A DNA stretch of 43,017 nt from Dehalobacterium sp040766325 (GCA_040766325.1 JAXGQR010000016.1:1-43017), one strand, 5' to 3'; counted from the first letter of the stretch, positions 24,461 through 33,192 are shown. Numbers and translations are program-made. The notes: a model not told the origin generated them from the letters alone.

Positions 24461-24490
24461 AGTTGGGATGCCCTCCCAACTTTTTTATTT
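24461..24490 (+). terminator. intrinsic terminator after the 59-aa gene
   Basis: AGTTGGGA-TGCCC-TCCCAACT followed by TTTTTATTTT. Confidence 0.88.
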
Positions 24491-24574
24491 TACTGTTATC
24501 GAAGAAAAGGAGGAAATTAATATATCGTGAAGAAAAGAAAAGGAATATTGATATAGAATGGAGGTACAGGGATT

Positions 24575-25225
24575 ATGAAAACAAAGATCCTAAAAATAAA
24601 AGGTTATGGTTATTTATTGCTTGTTTGTGTCATGTTGCTGTTTGTGGCCGGCTGTGCTCAGCAGGAAGACACGATTACCTTTCATGGGGTGATAGAAAAT
24701 ATAACTGAAAACAGTATATTAGTGACTGTTACCACTGATGATGTAGATTTTGACAAGGCAAATGTTAATATTGCCGATATAGATAACAAGGAGCAAATCT
24801 CTGTAGGCCAAGAGGTAGAAATTACGATACTTCCTGAAATTCGAGAAAGTTATCCTGTGCAAGTTACAGGAATTGAGATTCGCCCTATTGATCAGGATTC
24901 CAAGACTAAGGCGGGCGTATATCAAAAGATTACTGCTCAAGAGGCAAAGGCAATAATTGATGGGGAAGAGGATGTGATGATCCTTGATGTACGTACAGAC
25001 AGCGAGTACAGGGCAGGACATATTGAAGGGTCAGTTCTTTTGCCTCATACAGAGATCAAAGAGAAGGCTTATCAGATACTGCCGGATAAAAACGCAAAAA
25101 TACTAGTTTACTGCCGCACCGGCATTAGAAGTGCCCAAGGATCAAATTTTTTACTGGAAATGGGTTATACCAATGTTTATGATTTTGGCGGCATTATTGA
25201 TTGGCCTTATGACGTTGTGCAATAA
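24575..25225 (+). CDS. rhodanese-domain lipoprotein
   Basis: 216 residues. The N-terminus is a lipoprotein signal: positive MKTKILKIKGYGY, hydrophobic LLLVCVMLLF, lipobox VAGC with the lipidated Cys at about residue 27, so the protein is anchored outside the membrane. Residues about 35-100 form a small beta-rich segment (ITFHGVIENITENSILVTV) of the type seen in OB-like lipoprotein modules. Residues about 120-216 are a rhodanese domain with EDVMILDVRTDSEYRAGHI and active-site loop YCRTGIRSA, whose Cys would carry the persulfide. Likely role: sulfur transfer or redox chemistry at the cell surface. Start ATG 24575 after GGAGGTACAGGG. Confidence 0.87.
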   Translation: MKTKILKIKGYGYLLLVCVMLLFVAGCAQQEDTITFHGVIENITENSILVTVTTDDVDFDKANVNIADIDNKEQISVGQEVEITILPEIRESYPVQVTGIEIRPIDQDSKTKAGVYQKITAQEAKAIIDGEEDVMILDVRTDSEYRAGHIEGSVLLPHTEIKEKAYQILPDKNAKILVYCRTGIRSAQGSNFLLEMGYTNVYDFGGIIDWPYDVVQ

Positions 25226-25333
25226 GCAGTAGGGTGAAATTATGTCGAAATAGCTGTACAAAGCAGATTAAAGCTATGGTATACTTCTTGTTGTAGTTAT
25301 TTCATTTTATCTAAAGTAGAGGGGGGAACAATC

Positions 25334-26548
25334 ATTAAAAAGCAATTTTACGCAATTTATGGATTCTTATTGATGTTGTTAATGGGGTTGATCTATGCCT
25401 GGTCAATTTTTGTCGCACCACTGGAAGTGGAATTTGGATGGGATCGGACGGAAACTTCGCTGATCTTTTCGATTTCCATGATTTTTTTCTGCCTGGGTGG
25501 ATTAGCCGGCGGTTTTCTGAGGAAGAGATTTTCTTTTAGATGGATTATGCTATTTTCCGGATCATTTATACTGGCCGGTTTTCTCCTTGCCTCCAGAACC
25601 GTTCAACTATGGCAGATTTTTATAGCCTATGGTGTGTTTTGCGGGTTTGGTGTTGGCGTTACCTACAATTGTTTGATCAGCACCTTGACGGCTATGTTTG
25701 AAAGGAAGGGACTGATCTCAGGGTTATTGCTCTTTGCCTTCGGATTAGGGGGCATGGTTTTGGGCGCTTTAGCCACCGGCTTGATTAATTCCATAGGCTG
25801 GAGAAATACTTTTATGGCTTTTGGCATTGGAGATTTTGTACTTATCTTCATCGGAGCCATGCTCATTCGGGAACAGGTGTACCAACCAACTGCGCAGACA
25901 TCCTCTGTTGCCGGTTTGTCTTCCGCTACCGCTCCTGCGATGGAATATTCACCGATGGAAATGATAAAATCAAAGACCTTTCTCCTTTATATGCTGTGGG
26001 TGATCAGCTGCACCGTAGCCGGTTTGATGTTGGTTGCTCATGCCGGATCAATTGCCCTTGATCAGGGGTTAAGTTCTGCTTATGCAGCTTTTATGGTAGG
26101 ACTACTTTCCGTTTCTAATGGATTTGGCAGGATCTTAACAGGGATTTCCTTTGACCGTAAGGGATTTCCCACCAGCATAGTTTTATCCTGTGTTTTCGGG
26201 TTAACCGGCTCACTCCTGCTGTTGCTGTATTTTAATACATCAATTCTTGCTGCCTTCATTGCCGGTTGCATCGTGGTGGGCTTTATGTATGGCAGTGCAC
26301 CCACATTATCGGCAAGTTTCGTGCGTAGTCGTTTTGGCAACAAGAATTTCGCGCTTAATTTCAGCATTACTAATTTAAACCTGATTATATCATCTTCTAT
26401 CGGGCCAACATTAGCAGGTTCTTTAAGAACCCAAACTGGTAATTATACTTCATCCATGGTTGCGATGCTGGGATTTGTCATCTTTATGTCGATAATGGCT
26501 TATTTTCTGATAAGAGATCATCAAAAAGCGCAAATGACTGTTTCATGA
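25334..26548 (+). CDS. MFS transporter, oxalate/formate antiporter-like (OFA) family, likely AUU start
   Basis: About 404 residues with 12 predicted spans. The sequence fits the OFA branch of the major facilitator superfamily: GLIYAWSIFVAPLEVEFGW in helix 1, DRTETSLIFSISM, an inner loop FLRKRFSFRW, and GRILTGISFDRKG in the second half. The first ATG (25370) lies inside helix 1 and has no ribosome site. In the same frame, ATT 25334 lies 7-8 nt after AGAGGGGGG and yields the normal family N-terminus (M)KKQFYAIYGFLLM. I therefore place the start at ATT, a rare codon used by infC and a few others. Substrate, probably a carboxylate, is unknown. Transcribed alone with its own terminator. Confidence 0.82.
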   Translation: MKKQFYAIYGFLLMLLMGLIYAWSIFVAPLEVEFGWDRTETSLIFSISMIFFCLGGLAGGFLRKRFSFRWIMLFSGSFILAGFLLASRTVQLWQIFIAYGVFCGFGVGVTYNCLISTLTAMFERKGLISGLLLFAFGLGGMVLGALATGLINSIGWRNTFMAFGIGDFVLIFIGAMLIREQVYQPTAQTSSVAGLSSATAPAMEYSPMEMIKSKTFLLYMLWVISCTVAGLMLVAHAGSIALDQGLSSAYAAFMVGLLSVSNGFGRILTGISFDRKGFPTSIVLSCVFGLTGSLLLLLYFNTSILAAFIAGCIVVGFMYGSAPTLSASFVRSRFGNKNFALNFSITNLNLIISSSIGPTLAGSLRTQTGNYTSSMVAMLGFVIFMSIMAYFLIRDHQKAQMTVS

Positions 26549-26579
26549 TGCCGTCATATAAAGAGATAAAAATAAAGAT

Positions 26580-26617
26580 AAAGTCCAATTGCACAAAGCG
26601 ATTGGACTTTATTTTTA
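26580..26617 (+). terminator. intrinsic terminator after the MFS gene
   Basis: AAGTCCAAT (26581-26589), loop, ATTGGACTT (26601-26609), then TATTTTTAT. Confidence 0.85.
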
Positions 26618-26755
26618 TAGGGGCAGATGAATGAATAATCAAGTTATTGAGCTGTGCTGCCCGAAATATTATTTTCCATGTCATAATATCACGTATATGG
26701 GGTTAAAATAATAGCATCAAATTATAGGTTGGGTGAAAATGGGGAGGAACAGAGA

Positions 26756-27208
26756 GTGAGTTTTGATAAGCCCTTATTGATTGCTCTGATTGGCATGATC
26801 GCTGCCATACCATTTGAAATTTATACGCGCATTTTGTTATCTTTGGGGATTGGTAAATATAGTACATATCAGTTAAGCAGTCTCATTGTTACCATTGATC
26901 GACCGAACGCAATTCTTGGAATGGTAATCACCTCTCTTGTGGCAAGCGTCATCGCTGTTCTTTTCTATTACTCTCTAAAAATTACAGGTTTTGATTTTAT
27001 TAAGATCAAAAGTATCATAGCCGGTTTGTTTGGATGGATATTTTGCGAATTATTTTATACCTGGTTAATTGAAGGACAAAAATTTATCGCTAAGCGGCCT
27101 GTCTCTGACTATTATTTGGAAATGACAGGAGCATGTATTTTCGGTTTAACCATCGGATTATTATTTCAAATATTTGAGAGTACCTCGAAGAAAGCAAAAA
27201 TTAAATAA
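26756..27208 (+). CDS. small integral membrane protein, unknown function
   Basis: 150 residues with about four hydrophobic spans (PLLIALIGMIAAIPFEIY, VITSLVASVIAVLFYY, IIAGLFGWIFCELFYTW, ACIFGLTIGLLFQIF). The start is GTG 26756, 7 nt after GGGGAGGAAC; longer versions from upstream codons lack a ribosome site. It resembles the uncharacterised YqhR-like membrane proteins of Firmicutes in size and span layout, but I cannot confirm that. Flanked by terminators on both sides, so it is its own unit. No function assigned. Confidence 0.75.
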   Translation: MSFDKPLLIALIGMIAAIPFEIYTRILLSLGIGKYSTYQLSSLIVTIDRPNAILGMVITSLVASVIAVLFYYSLKITGFDFIKIKSIIAGLFGWIFCELFYTWLIEGQKFIAKRPVSDYYLEMTGACIFGLTIGLLFQIFESTSKKAKIK

Positions 27209-27228
27209 AAATTTGAAAAGTATTAATA

Positions 27229-27268
27229 AAAATTGGTTGATGCTGTTAGCATCAACCAATTTTATCAC
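27229..27268 (+). terminator. intrinsic terminator
   Basis: Perfect 15-bp stem AAAATTGGTTGATGC (27229-27243) / GCATCAACCAATTTT (27249-27263) with a 5-nt loop, ending in T's. Confidence 0.85.
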
Positions 27269-27347
27269 ACGTTTTAGTATCAATCAGCTAAAAATTCGAC
27301 ATTTTTAGCCCAAAGACAAGGTTTATATGCTATACTCGTTTTATTAC

Positions 27348-27392
27348 TTGATATTTCGAACAAGGCTAATTATCTAATAAATTGTTCGAAAT
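27348..27392 (+). promoter_or_regulatory. fix operon promoter with overlapping inverted-repeat operator
   Basis: A sigma-A-like promoter: TTGATA (27348-27353), 17 nt, TATCTA (27371-27376). An 11-bp perfect inverted repeat, ATTTCGAACAA (27353-27363) and TTGTTCGAAAT (27382-27392), separated by 18 nt, brackets the -10 element. A dimeric or tetrameric repressor bound here would block the polymerase. The wide spacing rules out a LexA/DinR box. The regulator is not encoded next to it. Confidence 0.6.
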
Positions 27393-27432
27393 CATTAGTC
27401 TTTGCTGTTCTATGCAAGAGAGGAGGGGTTTT

Positions 27433-28269
27433 GTGCATTTCGTAGTTTGCTTAAAGCAGGTACCTGATACGTCTGAAGTGAGGATTGATCCGGATACCAA
27501 CACTCTGATGCGGGAAGGGGTGCCCTCGATTATTAATCCTTATGATATTCATGGCTTGGAAGAGGCTCTGCACCTGCGGGAAAAGATGGGGGGTAAGGTA
27601 ACCATCATCAGCATGGGTCCTATGCAAGCCCGGGAAGCCCTGAAAAAAGCCATGTCCTATGGGGCTGATCGAGCCATTCTTCTAAGTGACCGGGCCTTTG
27701 GCGGCTCCGACACCCTGGCTACCTCCTATATTTTAGCCACAGCATTAGAAAAATTGAATGAGACTGAACCGGTTAATTTGGTGTTTGCCGGAAAGGAAGC
27801 CATTGACGGCGATACCGCCCAGACCGGGCCTGGTATTGCTCAACGCCTTGGTTTTCCTCAGCTTACCTATGTGATCAAAGTAAGGGAGCTGACAGAAACC
27901 AGTATTACAGTGGAACGGAAAACAGAACATGGTCGTCAGGTGGTGCAGGCAGAGCTGCCTGCTCTTCTTACAGTAGAAAAAGAACTGAATGATTTACGCT
28001 ATGCCACCTTACCCAATGTAATGAAGGCCTCAGTGTATCAACCGGAGATTTGGGATGCAAAATCCCTGCCTTTGGATCCGGCGCAAATGGGTCTTAAGGG
28101 CTCGCCTACCAGCGTGACCAGGATTTTTGCGCCTTTGGGACGGAGCGGAGGGGAAATCGTCGATGGCAGCAAGGATCCGGCAGGAACTGCCGCCGTCATC
28201 GTGCAAAAGATTCTCCAACAAAATATCATTATGAAAAGTCCCCAGGTGAAGGGAGGGACTCAATCATGA
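27433..28269 (+). CDS. fixA: electron transfer flavoprotein beta subunit FixA
   Basis: 278-residue ETF beta-type subunit. It shows FVVCLKQVPDTSEVRID at the N-terminus, INPYDIHGLEEAL, and the nucleotide-binding stretch AGKEAIDGDTAQTGPGIAQ. The last is the flavin/AMP loop of bifurcating FixA and EtfB proteins. The start is GTG 27433 after GAGAGGAGGGG; an upstream TTG lies in the operator. Overlaps fixB by ATGA. With FixB it forms the flavin-containing module that takes electrons from NADH (inferred from family and operon) and splits them. Confidence 0.9.
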   Translation: MHFVVCLKQVPDTSEVRIDPDTNTLMREGVPSIINPYDIHGLEEALHLREKMGGKVTIISMGPMQAREALKKAMSYGADRAILLSDRAFGGSDTLATSYILATALEKLNETEPVNLVFAGKEAIDGDTAQTGPGIAQRLGFPQLTYVIKVRELTETSITVERKTEHGRQVVQAELPALLTVEKELNDLRYATLPNVMKASVYQPEIWDAKSLPLDPAQMGLKGSPTSVTRIFAPLGRSGGEIVDGSKDPAGTAAVIVQKILQQNIIMKSPQVKGGTQS

Positions 28270-29576
28270 CTGTTGTTGTTGATAAGGCAAAATGTATTGG
28301 CTGCGGCGCCTGTGTGGTAGAATGCCCCGTAGAAGCCTTTGATCTGGTGGATGGGGTGGCGGTGGTTGACCCGGAAAAATGTAAGGACTTGGGTCATTGC
28401 GTGAAGGTCTGTCCCACAGATGCCCTTTCCTTACCTGAACTGCCCATGGGAGCCAAAGAAACACCTGCCGAAAAAAGCGGATCTGCCTTTGATGTGCAAG
28501 AGCCTTTACCGGAAAGGGTCAAGGAATATATGGCGGCGCCAAAGCCCGCCCAGACGGGGGAGCAAGGGGATCAGGGCTGGCGTGGGGTATGGGTGATTAT
28601 TGAAGTCAATATGGGAGTAGTGGCACCCGTGTCCTGGGAGTTGTTGGGTGAAGGGCGTAAGCTTGCCGATACCATCGGCTGTGAGCTTTGTGGAGTGATT
28701 ATCGGCTATGGGATTGAGAATGTGGTGCCCGAGGCCTTTGCCTATGGCGCGGAAAAAGTCTACGTGGTTGATCACCCTGTGCTGAAGGATTACCGCACAG
28801 AACCCTATACGGCAGCAATGACAGACCTGGCCCGGCAGTACCGCCCGGAGATCATCCTGATGGGGGCCACCTCCATGGGACGTGATGTTTTTCCTGCCGT
28901 GGCCACCAAGCTTGAGACGGGACTGACCGCTGACTGCACGGTGCTGGGCATTGATTCGGAGACAAAAAATTTGCAGCAAACCCGGCCTGCCTTTGGAGGC
29001 AATATTATGGCGACCATTCTTTGCCGGACAAGCCGTCCCCAAATGGCGACGGTGCGCCCCAGAGTAATGGAGATGCCGCCCAAGGCAGAGGGACGAACCG
29101 GTGAAATTATCATCGCTCCCTTTAATTTTGCGGAGGATGATTTTCGCACCAAGGTTGTGGAGTTTATCCCCACAGATGCGGGGAATGCTTTTCTGGATAA
29201 GGCAGAAATTATTGTGGCAGTCGGCTTGGGCCTTGGGGCCAAAAGGCATTTGGCTATGGCCCAGGAATTGGCCGATGTCTTGGGAGCAACTCTGGCCGGA
29301 TCTCGGGGAGCGGTGGAAGCAGGCTGGTTAACCCATGATCAGCAGGTGGGTCAATCGGGGGTGACGGTGCGACCCAAGGTTTATATCGCTATTGGTATTT
29401 CCGGTGCCATTCAGCATCTGGCCGGAATGGCAACCTCAGATTTTATCATGGCCATTAATAATGATACGGAGGCGCCTATTTTTTCCGTAGCCAATTTTGG
29501 TATTACGGGGGATCTTTTTCAAATCGTGCCCGCGCTGACGGAAGAATTTAAAAAAAGATTAGGCAGCGGTAATTAA
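28266..29576 (+). CDS. fixB: electron transfer flavoprotein alpha subunit FixB with N-terminal ferredoxin domain
   Basis: 436 residues: an N-terminal 2x[4Fe-4S]-type ferredoxin domain (1-55), a linker rich in Pro/Glu (55-105), an EtfA N-domain (107-290), and the FAD-binding C-domain with AGSRGAVEAGWLTHDQQVGQSG in two conserved halves and GISGAIQHLAGM. In the ferredoxin domain the first motif is complete (C10, C13, C16, C20), but the second reads C39-KDLGH-C45-VKV-C49: residue 42 is Leu where the ligand Cys is expected. So one cluster lacks a Cys ligand. Known relatives (CarE, LctC) carry similar N-terminal ferredoxins. ATG 28266 overlaps the fixA stop; GGAGGG is just upstream. Confidence 0.9.
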   Translation: MTVVVDKAKCIGCGACVVECPVEAFDLVDGVAVVDPEKCKDLGHCVKVCPTDALSLPELPMGAKETPAEKSGSAFDVQEPLPERVKEYMAAPKPAQTGEQGDQGWRGVWVIIEVNMGVVAPVSWELLGEGRKLADTIGCELCGVIIGYGIENVVPEAFAYGAEKVYVVDHPVLKDYRTEPYTAAMTDLARQYRPEIILMGATSMGRDVFPAVATKLETGLTADCTVLGIDSETKNLQQTRPAFGGNIMATILCRTSRPQMATVRPRVMEMPPKAEGRTGEIIIAPFNFAEDDFRTKVVEFIPTDAGNAFLDKAEIIVAVGLGLGAKRHLAMAQELADVLGATLAGSRGAVEAGWLTHDQQVGQSGVTVRPKVYIAIGISGAIQHLAGMATSDFIMAINNDTEAPIFSVANFGITGDLFQIVPALTEEFKKRLGSGN

Positions 29577-29616
29577 TGAAATATTAAATTTAATGTCATT
29601 CTGAGGAGGTGCAAAG

Positions 29617-30909
29617 GTGGAAAACTTTGATGTGATTGTCGTGGGCGGCGGCCCCGCAGGCTTGTCTGCTGCCATTAGCGCAGCTCGTGCCGGAATGAAA
29701 ACAGTAATCATCGAAAGGGGCGATTACCCGGGCACCAAGAATGTGATGGGAGGAATTCTGTACACGGATCCCACCGCCGAAGTGGTACCGGAGTTTTGGC
29801 AGGAAGCGCCTTTGGAACGGCCCATTATTGAACAGCGCTTTGGCTTGCTGAGCGATGACCAGTCGGTGATGGCTGCTTATCGGGATCCGGCATGGGCTGA
29901 TGAACCCTATAATGCTCATTCTGTTTTCCGGGTCCCCTTTGACCGTTGGCTGGCACAACAAGCGGAAAAAGCCGGCGTGATGATTATTACGGAAACCGTG
30001 GTCATTGATTTCCTTTATCAGGATCAAAAGGTTGTTGGAGTGCGTACAGGACGTGAAGAAGGGGAGTTAGGGGCCAAAATGGTCATCCTGGCGGAAGGAG
30101 TTAATAATTTCCTCGCGGTACAGGCAGGGTTGGCTTATCCCTTAACGACGAAAGTTGTGGCCCTTGCCGTAAAGGAAGTTATTGCTTTACCTCCGGAAAC
30201 CATCGAGGATCGTTTCTGTCTGGAAAAGGGACAGGGAGCAACCATCGAATTATATGGCGATTCCACAGACGGCATGATGGGCTCCGCCTTTATCTATACT
30301 AATAAGGAATCCCTTTCCGTGGGTGTGGGTGCTCTGCTGGATCCCCTGATCGAAAAGCACTGGACCCCCAACGATCTGATTGAAGCTTTTAAAGCAAAGC
30401 CTTACGTGAAACGCCTCTTGCAGGGGGGAGAAACCAAGGAATATCTGGCTCATTTAATCCCCGAAGGAGGATATGACCATATGCCCAAGCTTTACCGCCG
30501 AGGTTTGCTGGTGGTGGGAGATACGGCAATGCTGATGAATTCCTTAAACCGGGAGGGTGCCAACCTGGCAATGATCTCGGGGAAAATCGCCGGGGAAGTG
30601 GCGGTAGAATCTATCCAAAGGGATGATTTCAGTGACCAGGCTATGGCAGTTTATGAAACCCGTTTGCGTGATTCTTTTGTCCTGAAAGATCTGAAGCATT
30701 ATCGCCATATGGGTAAATTATTTGAAGATAATCCTCATCTTTTAGAGGATTACCCGGAAATGGCTGCCCAGGTGCTCAAGATGTATTTAACTGTGGACGG
30801 AATACCTAAAAAACAACGGCAAAGAGAGATCCTCAAAAAAGTTTATCAAATTCGCTCAAAGAGAGGTTTACTCAAAGATGTTTATGGGGCATGGAGGACA
30901 TTTCTATGA
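29617..30909 (+). CDS. fixC: FixC, FAD-dependent oxidoreductase of the FixABCX complex
   Basis: 430-residue flavoprotein related to ETF:quinone oxidoreductase. N-terminal dinucleotide motif DVIVVGGGPAGLSAAI, then ERGDYPGTKNVMGG, and near the middle LLVVGDTAMLMNSLNREGANLAM, the second FAD contact. It accepts the low-energy branch electrons from FixAB and, with FixX, passes them to quinone. The start is GTG 29617, 7 nt after GAGGAGG. Its stop overlaps the fixX ATG (ATGA, 30906-30909). Full length for the family, no damage. Confidence 0.92.
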   Translation: MENFDVIVVGGGPAGLSAAISAARAGMKTVIIERGDYPGTKNVMGGILYTDPTAEVVPEFWQEAPLERPIIEQRFGLLSDDQSVMAAYRDPAWADEPYNAHSVFRVPFDRWLAQQAEKAGVMIITETVVIDFLYQDQKVVGVRTGREEGELGAKMVILAEGVNNFLAVQAGLAYPLTTKVVALAVKEVIALPPETIEDRFCLEKGQGATIELYGDSTDGMMGSAFIYTNKESLSVGVGALLDPLIEKHWTPNDLIEAFKAKPYVKRLLQGGETKEYLAHLIPEGGYDHMPKLYRRGLLVVGDTAMLMNSLNREGANLAMISGKIAGEVAVESIQRDDFSDQAMAVYETRLRDSFVLKDLKHYRHMGKLFEDNPHLLEDYPEMAAQVLKMYLTVDGIPKKQRQREILKKVYQIRSKRGLLKDVYGAWRTFL

Positions 30910-31187
30910 ATCTAAATGATAAGCTATATCTGGTGCGTTTTAATACGGATAAACTGAGTCATATTCATATTATCGACGGTAAAGTCTGCCTCGAACAATG
31001 TACGGACAAACCCTGTACCCGGTTTTGCCCAGCCCATGTCTACCAATGGGATGAGGAAGAAAAACGGATTGCTGTAGGCTATGAAGGTTGCCTGGAATGC
31101 GGTACCAGCCGTATCGGCTGTCCTTACGGCAATATTGATTGGCATTATCCCAGGGGTGGCTTCGGCGTTTCCTGGAAAAACGGTTAA
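30906..31187 (+). CDS. fixX: FixX ferredoxin-like protein
   Basis: 93 residues. Cysteines C28, C32, C37, C41 (in VCLEQC and PCTRFCP) and C62, C65, C72 (in GCLECGTSRIGCP) follow the FixX pattern, whose iron-sulfur cluster resembles the one in ETF:quinone oxidoreductase. ATG 30906 is chosen because GGAGG precedes it and it overlaps the fixC stop; an in-frame ATG at 30891 lies upstream of that site. Last gene of fixABCX; transcription probably ends at the hairpin at 31378. Confidence 0.92.
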   Translation: MNLNDKLYLVRFNTDKLSHIHIIDGKVCLEQCTDKPCTRFCPAHVYQWDEEEKRIAVGYEGCLECGTSRIGCPYGNIDWHYPRGGFGVSWKNG

Positions 31188-31540
31188 GGCAATATTTTTA
31201 TCTTTCCTGCGGTAAGTGGCATAATCTGACCAACATCGGTAATAAGACTAAAAAATTATATTCCATTTACGCACCATACCAGCATCCCTATGGTACGATT
31301 CACCAAACTTAGGAGGATGCGGAAGAGGATCATGATTAATTTTCATGACTAAGTGAATATGCAAAAACAACACGAAGAACACGGAAACCCCGTGTTTTTC
31401 TTATCAGGTTTTCCTATTCTTCTCTAAATAATGAAGGGTTGATTCTATCTTGACTCTTTGCCTAATATAGGATTAAATATTAAATAGAAATATAAGATTG
31501 GTCCCGGCAGCAACGATCCATGAAAAAAAGGAGGAATAAC
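31188..31540 (+). other. intergenic region between fixX and the reductase gene
   Basis: 353 bases. It holds a possible 11-codon frame behind AGGAGG (ATG at 31318), a terminator (31378-31399), and a likely promoter for the next gene: TTGACT (31450-31455), 17 nt, TTAAAT (31473-31478). Nothing else is supported. Confidence 0.45.
31378..31399 (+). terminator. intrinsic terminator
   Basis: AACACGG-AAACC-CCGTGTT followed by TTT; ends the fixABCX transcript. Confidence 0.75.
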
Positions 31541-32038
31541 ATGCTAAGCTATGTGGTTGCTATTTCCCAAAACAATGTCATTGGTAAGGAACAAGGACTT
31601 CCTTGGCGTCTCCCGGATGATGTTAAATTTTTTAAGGAGGTAACTCTTTCCCAAAGCAAAACCATGATCATGGGGAGAAAGACCTTTGAATCATTACCCA
31701 AGGTGCTTCCGGGAAGAAAGCATATCATCCTCACACGAAATAAAGATTATCAGGTTAATGATGAAAATGTTGAAATTTTTTATAACATTGAGGAGCTAAA
31801 GCCCATGATTAATGCTTCGGAGGAGTATTTTGTCATCGGCGGGGCAAAAATATTTAACTTGCTTTTTCCCTATACGGAGAAGATGTATCTGACAGAAATT
31901 CATGAGGATTTTCCGGGAGATACTTTTTTCCCCAACTATGACAGGGGAGAATGGAAGGTTATAGAGAAAAAGGAAGGCAAGGTGGATGAAAAAAATCACT
32001 ACAAGCATACCTTTTTTATTCTGGAGAAAATTAAATAA
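31541..32038 (+). CDS. folA: dihydrofolate reductase
   Basis: 165 residues, standard length. Reduces dihydrofolate to tetrahydrofolate with NADPH. Seen: SYVVAISQNNVIGKEQGLPW (substrate loop), LPDDVKFFKEVT (the acidic residue that binds the pterin), MIMGRKTFESLP (NADPH), ILTRN, and FVIGGAKIFNLLFP. The start is ATG 31541, 7 nt after AAGGAGG; an ATG at 31520 lies before that ribosome site. No thyA next to it; it forms a single-gene unit. Confidence 0.95.
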   Translation: MLSYVVAISQNNVIGKEQGLPWRLPDDVKFFKEVTLSQSKTMIMGRKTFESLPKVLPGRKHIILTRNKDYQVNDENVEIFYNIEELKPMINASEEYFVIGGAKIFNLLFPYTEKMYLTEIHEDFPGDTFFPNYDRGEWKVIEKKEGKVDEKNHYKHTFFILEKIK

Positions 32039-32251
32039 GCTGAGCTTGTTGGACTTAAGTAAAATTTGGAAAACAATAATGGGTATGGCTCTATAATTCC
32101 TACGAATTAAGTGACCATACCCTGTCTTTGCTTATCAAAATAAAAATATGTTTATTAACAACTAATCTAATGAAGGTGCATTGCTGCTAAGCAGACGTGT
32201 TATACTAGCTAGAGAAACAAATTTAATAGTCTATGTTGAGAGGTGTTGACC

Positions 32252-32943
32252 ATGATGTCAGAAAATAAAAAAGATTATAAAATTAAAATCACACAGAATG
32301 GGCCGTATATTGTGTCAGGCAATGTACCATTGTACGAAAAAATCATTGTTAAGGATGGAAAGCAATATGAATTAAAAGAGGGCTGTGCACTGCCCCAATC
32401 TGATGTATATGCCCTATGCCGCTTGCGGGAAGTCAAAAATGCTCCATTTTGTGATGGAAGTCACGAGACAACCAATTTCATTAGGTGATGAAACTGCTTC
32501 AAAAGCTAAATATGAGGACAGAGCCGACTATATGGAGGGACCTGGTATTGACTTAATGGATGATAACAGGTGCGCTTTTGCTCGTTTCTGTCATAGAGAA
32601 AAAAGGAGATGCCTGGCAATTAACGGCAAGATCTGACAATGATGATAATAAGAAAGAAGCAATTAAGGCGGCAAGTGATTGCCCGGCTGGTCGATTAACA
32701 TCTGTTGAAAAAACTGGAGAAAGAATTGAACCTACATATGAACCCTCGATTGAAATCGTTCAGGATCCGGAAAACGGTGTGAGCGCCGGCATTTTTGTTA
32801 GGGGAAATATCCCTATTGAGTCGTCAGATGGAAAAACATATGAAGTTAGGAACAGGGTTGCTTTGTGTCGTTGTGGCGAATCAAGAAACAAGCCCTTTTG
32901 TGATGCCGCACATGTGTCTGTGAAATTCAAAGACAAAGAATGA
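32252..32943 (+). pseudogene. CDGSH / Fer4_19 iron-sulfur protein, broken by four indels
   Basis: Pieces of one protein of about 225 residues lie in successive frames. The N-terminal part (ATG 32252 after GAGAGGTG) leads to a CDGSH motif ending PFCDGSH, but in this frame the second Cys is lost. Reading CGKSK in the next frame restores C-x-C, which needs one extra base near 32424 and one missing near 32436. After NF the frame moves again near 32485 (GDETASKAKYEDRADYMEG, CAFARFCHRE) and once more near 32600 (GDAWQLTARSDN, ASDCPAGRL). The end carries a second site, CRCGESRNKPFCDAAH. The intact family binds [2Fe-2S] at CDGSH sites plus a central single-cluster Fer4_19 domain. Probably a genuine pseudogene. 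Confidence 0.85.
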
Positions 32944-32987
32944 TGGGAGTTAAATTTAGGTTTGTGTTGGAATAGGGTGAATTAGGA

Positions 32988-33036
32988 AAAGGAACCATGG
33001 TAGTATAACTACACTGTGGTTTCTTTTATTTTTCCA
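32988..33036 (+). terminator. terminator after the CDGSH pseudogene
   Basis: GGAACCA ... GTAGT-ATA-ACTAC ... TGGTTTC with a T-rich tail (TTTTATTTTT). Two stacked stems with small internal loops. Confidence 0.7.
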
Positions 33037-33192
33037 AATATACGTCAAAAAAACATTTTTTAGAGGAATTTGTTAATAATCATTGAATTTATAAAAGCAA
33101 CAAGAAAGATTCAAAATATATTCAAAGAAAGTTTAATAATGGGATAACAACTTATGTTGAAAAAAGATTTTGGGAATGGAAGGAGTGATCAT

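Noticed and set aside
27353..27392. LexA/DinR box upstream of fixA
   Set aside because: The half-sites contain CGAAC/GTTCG, but they are separated by about 20 nt and not by 4, so it is not a DinR box.
28506..29249. Long minus-strand open frames opposite fixB
   Set aside because: Shadow frames caused by GC-rich third positions of fixB; His/Arg-rich nonsense composition.
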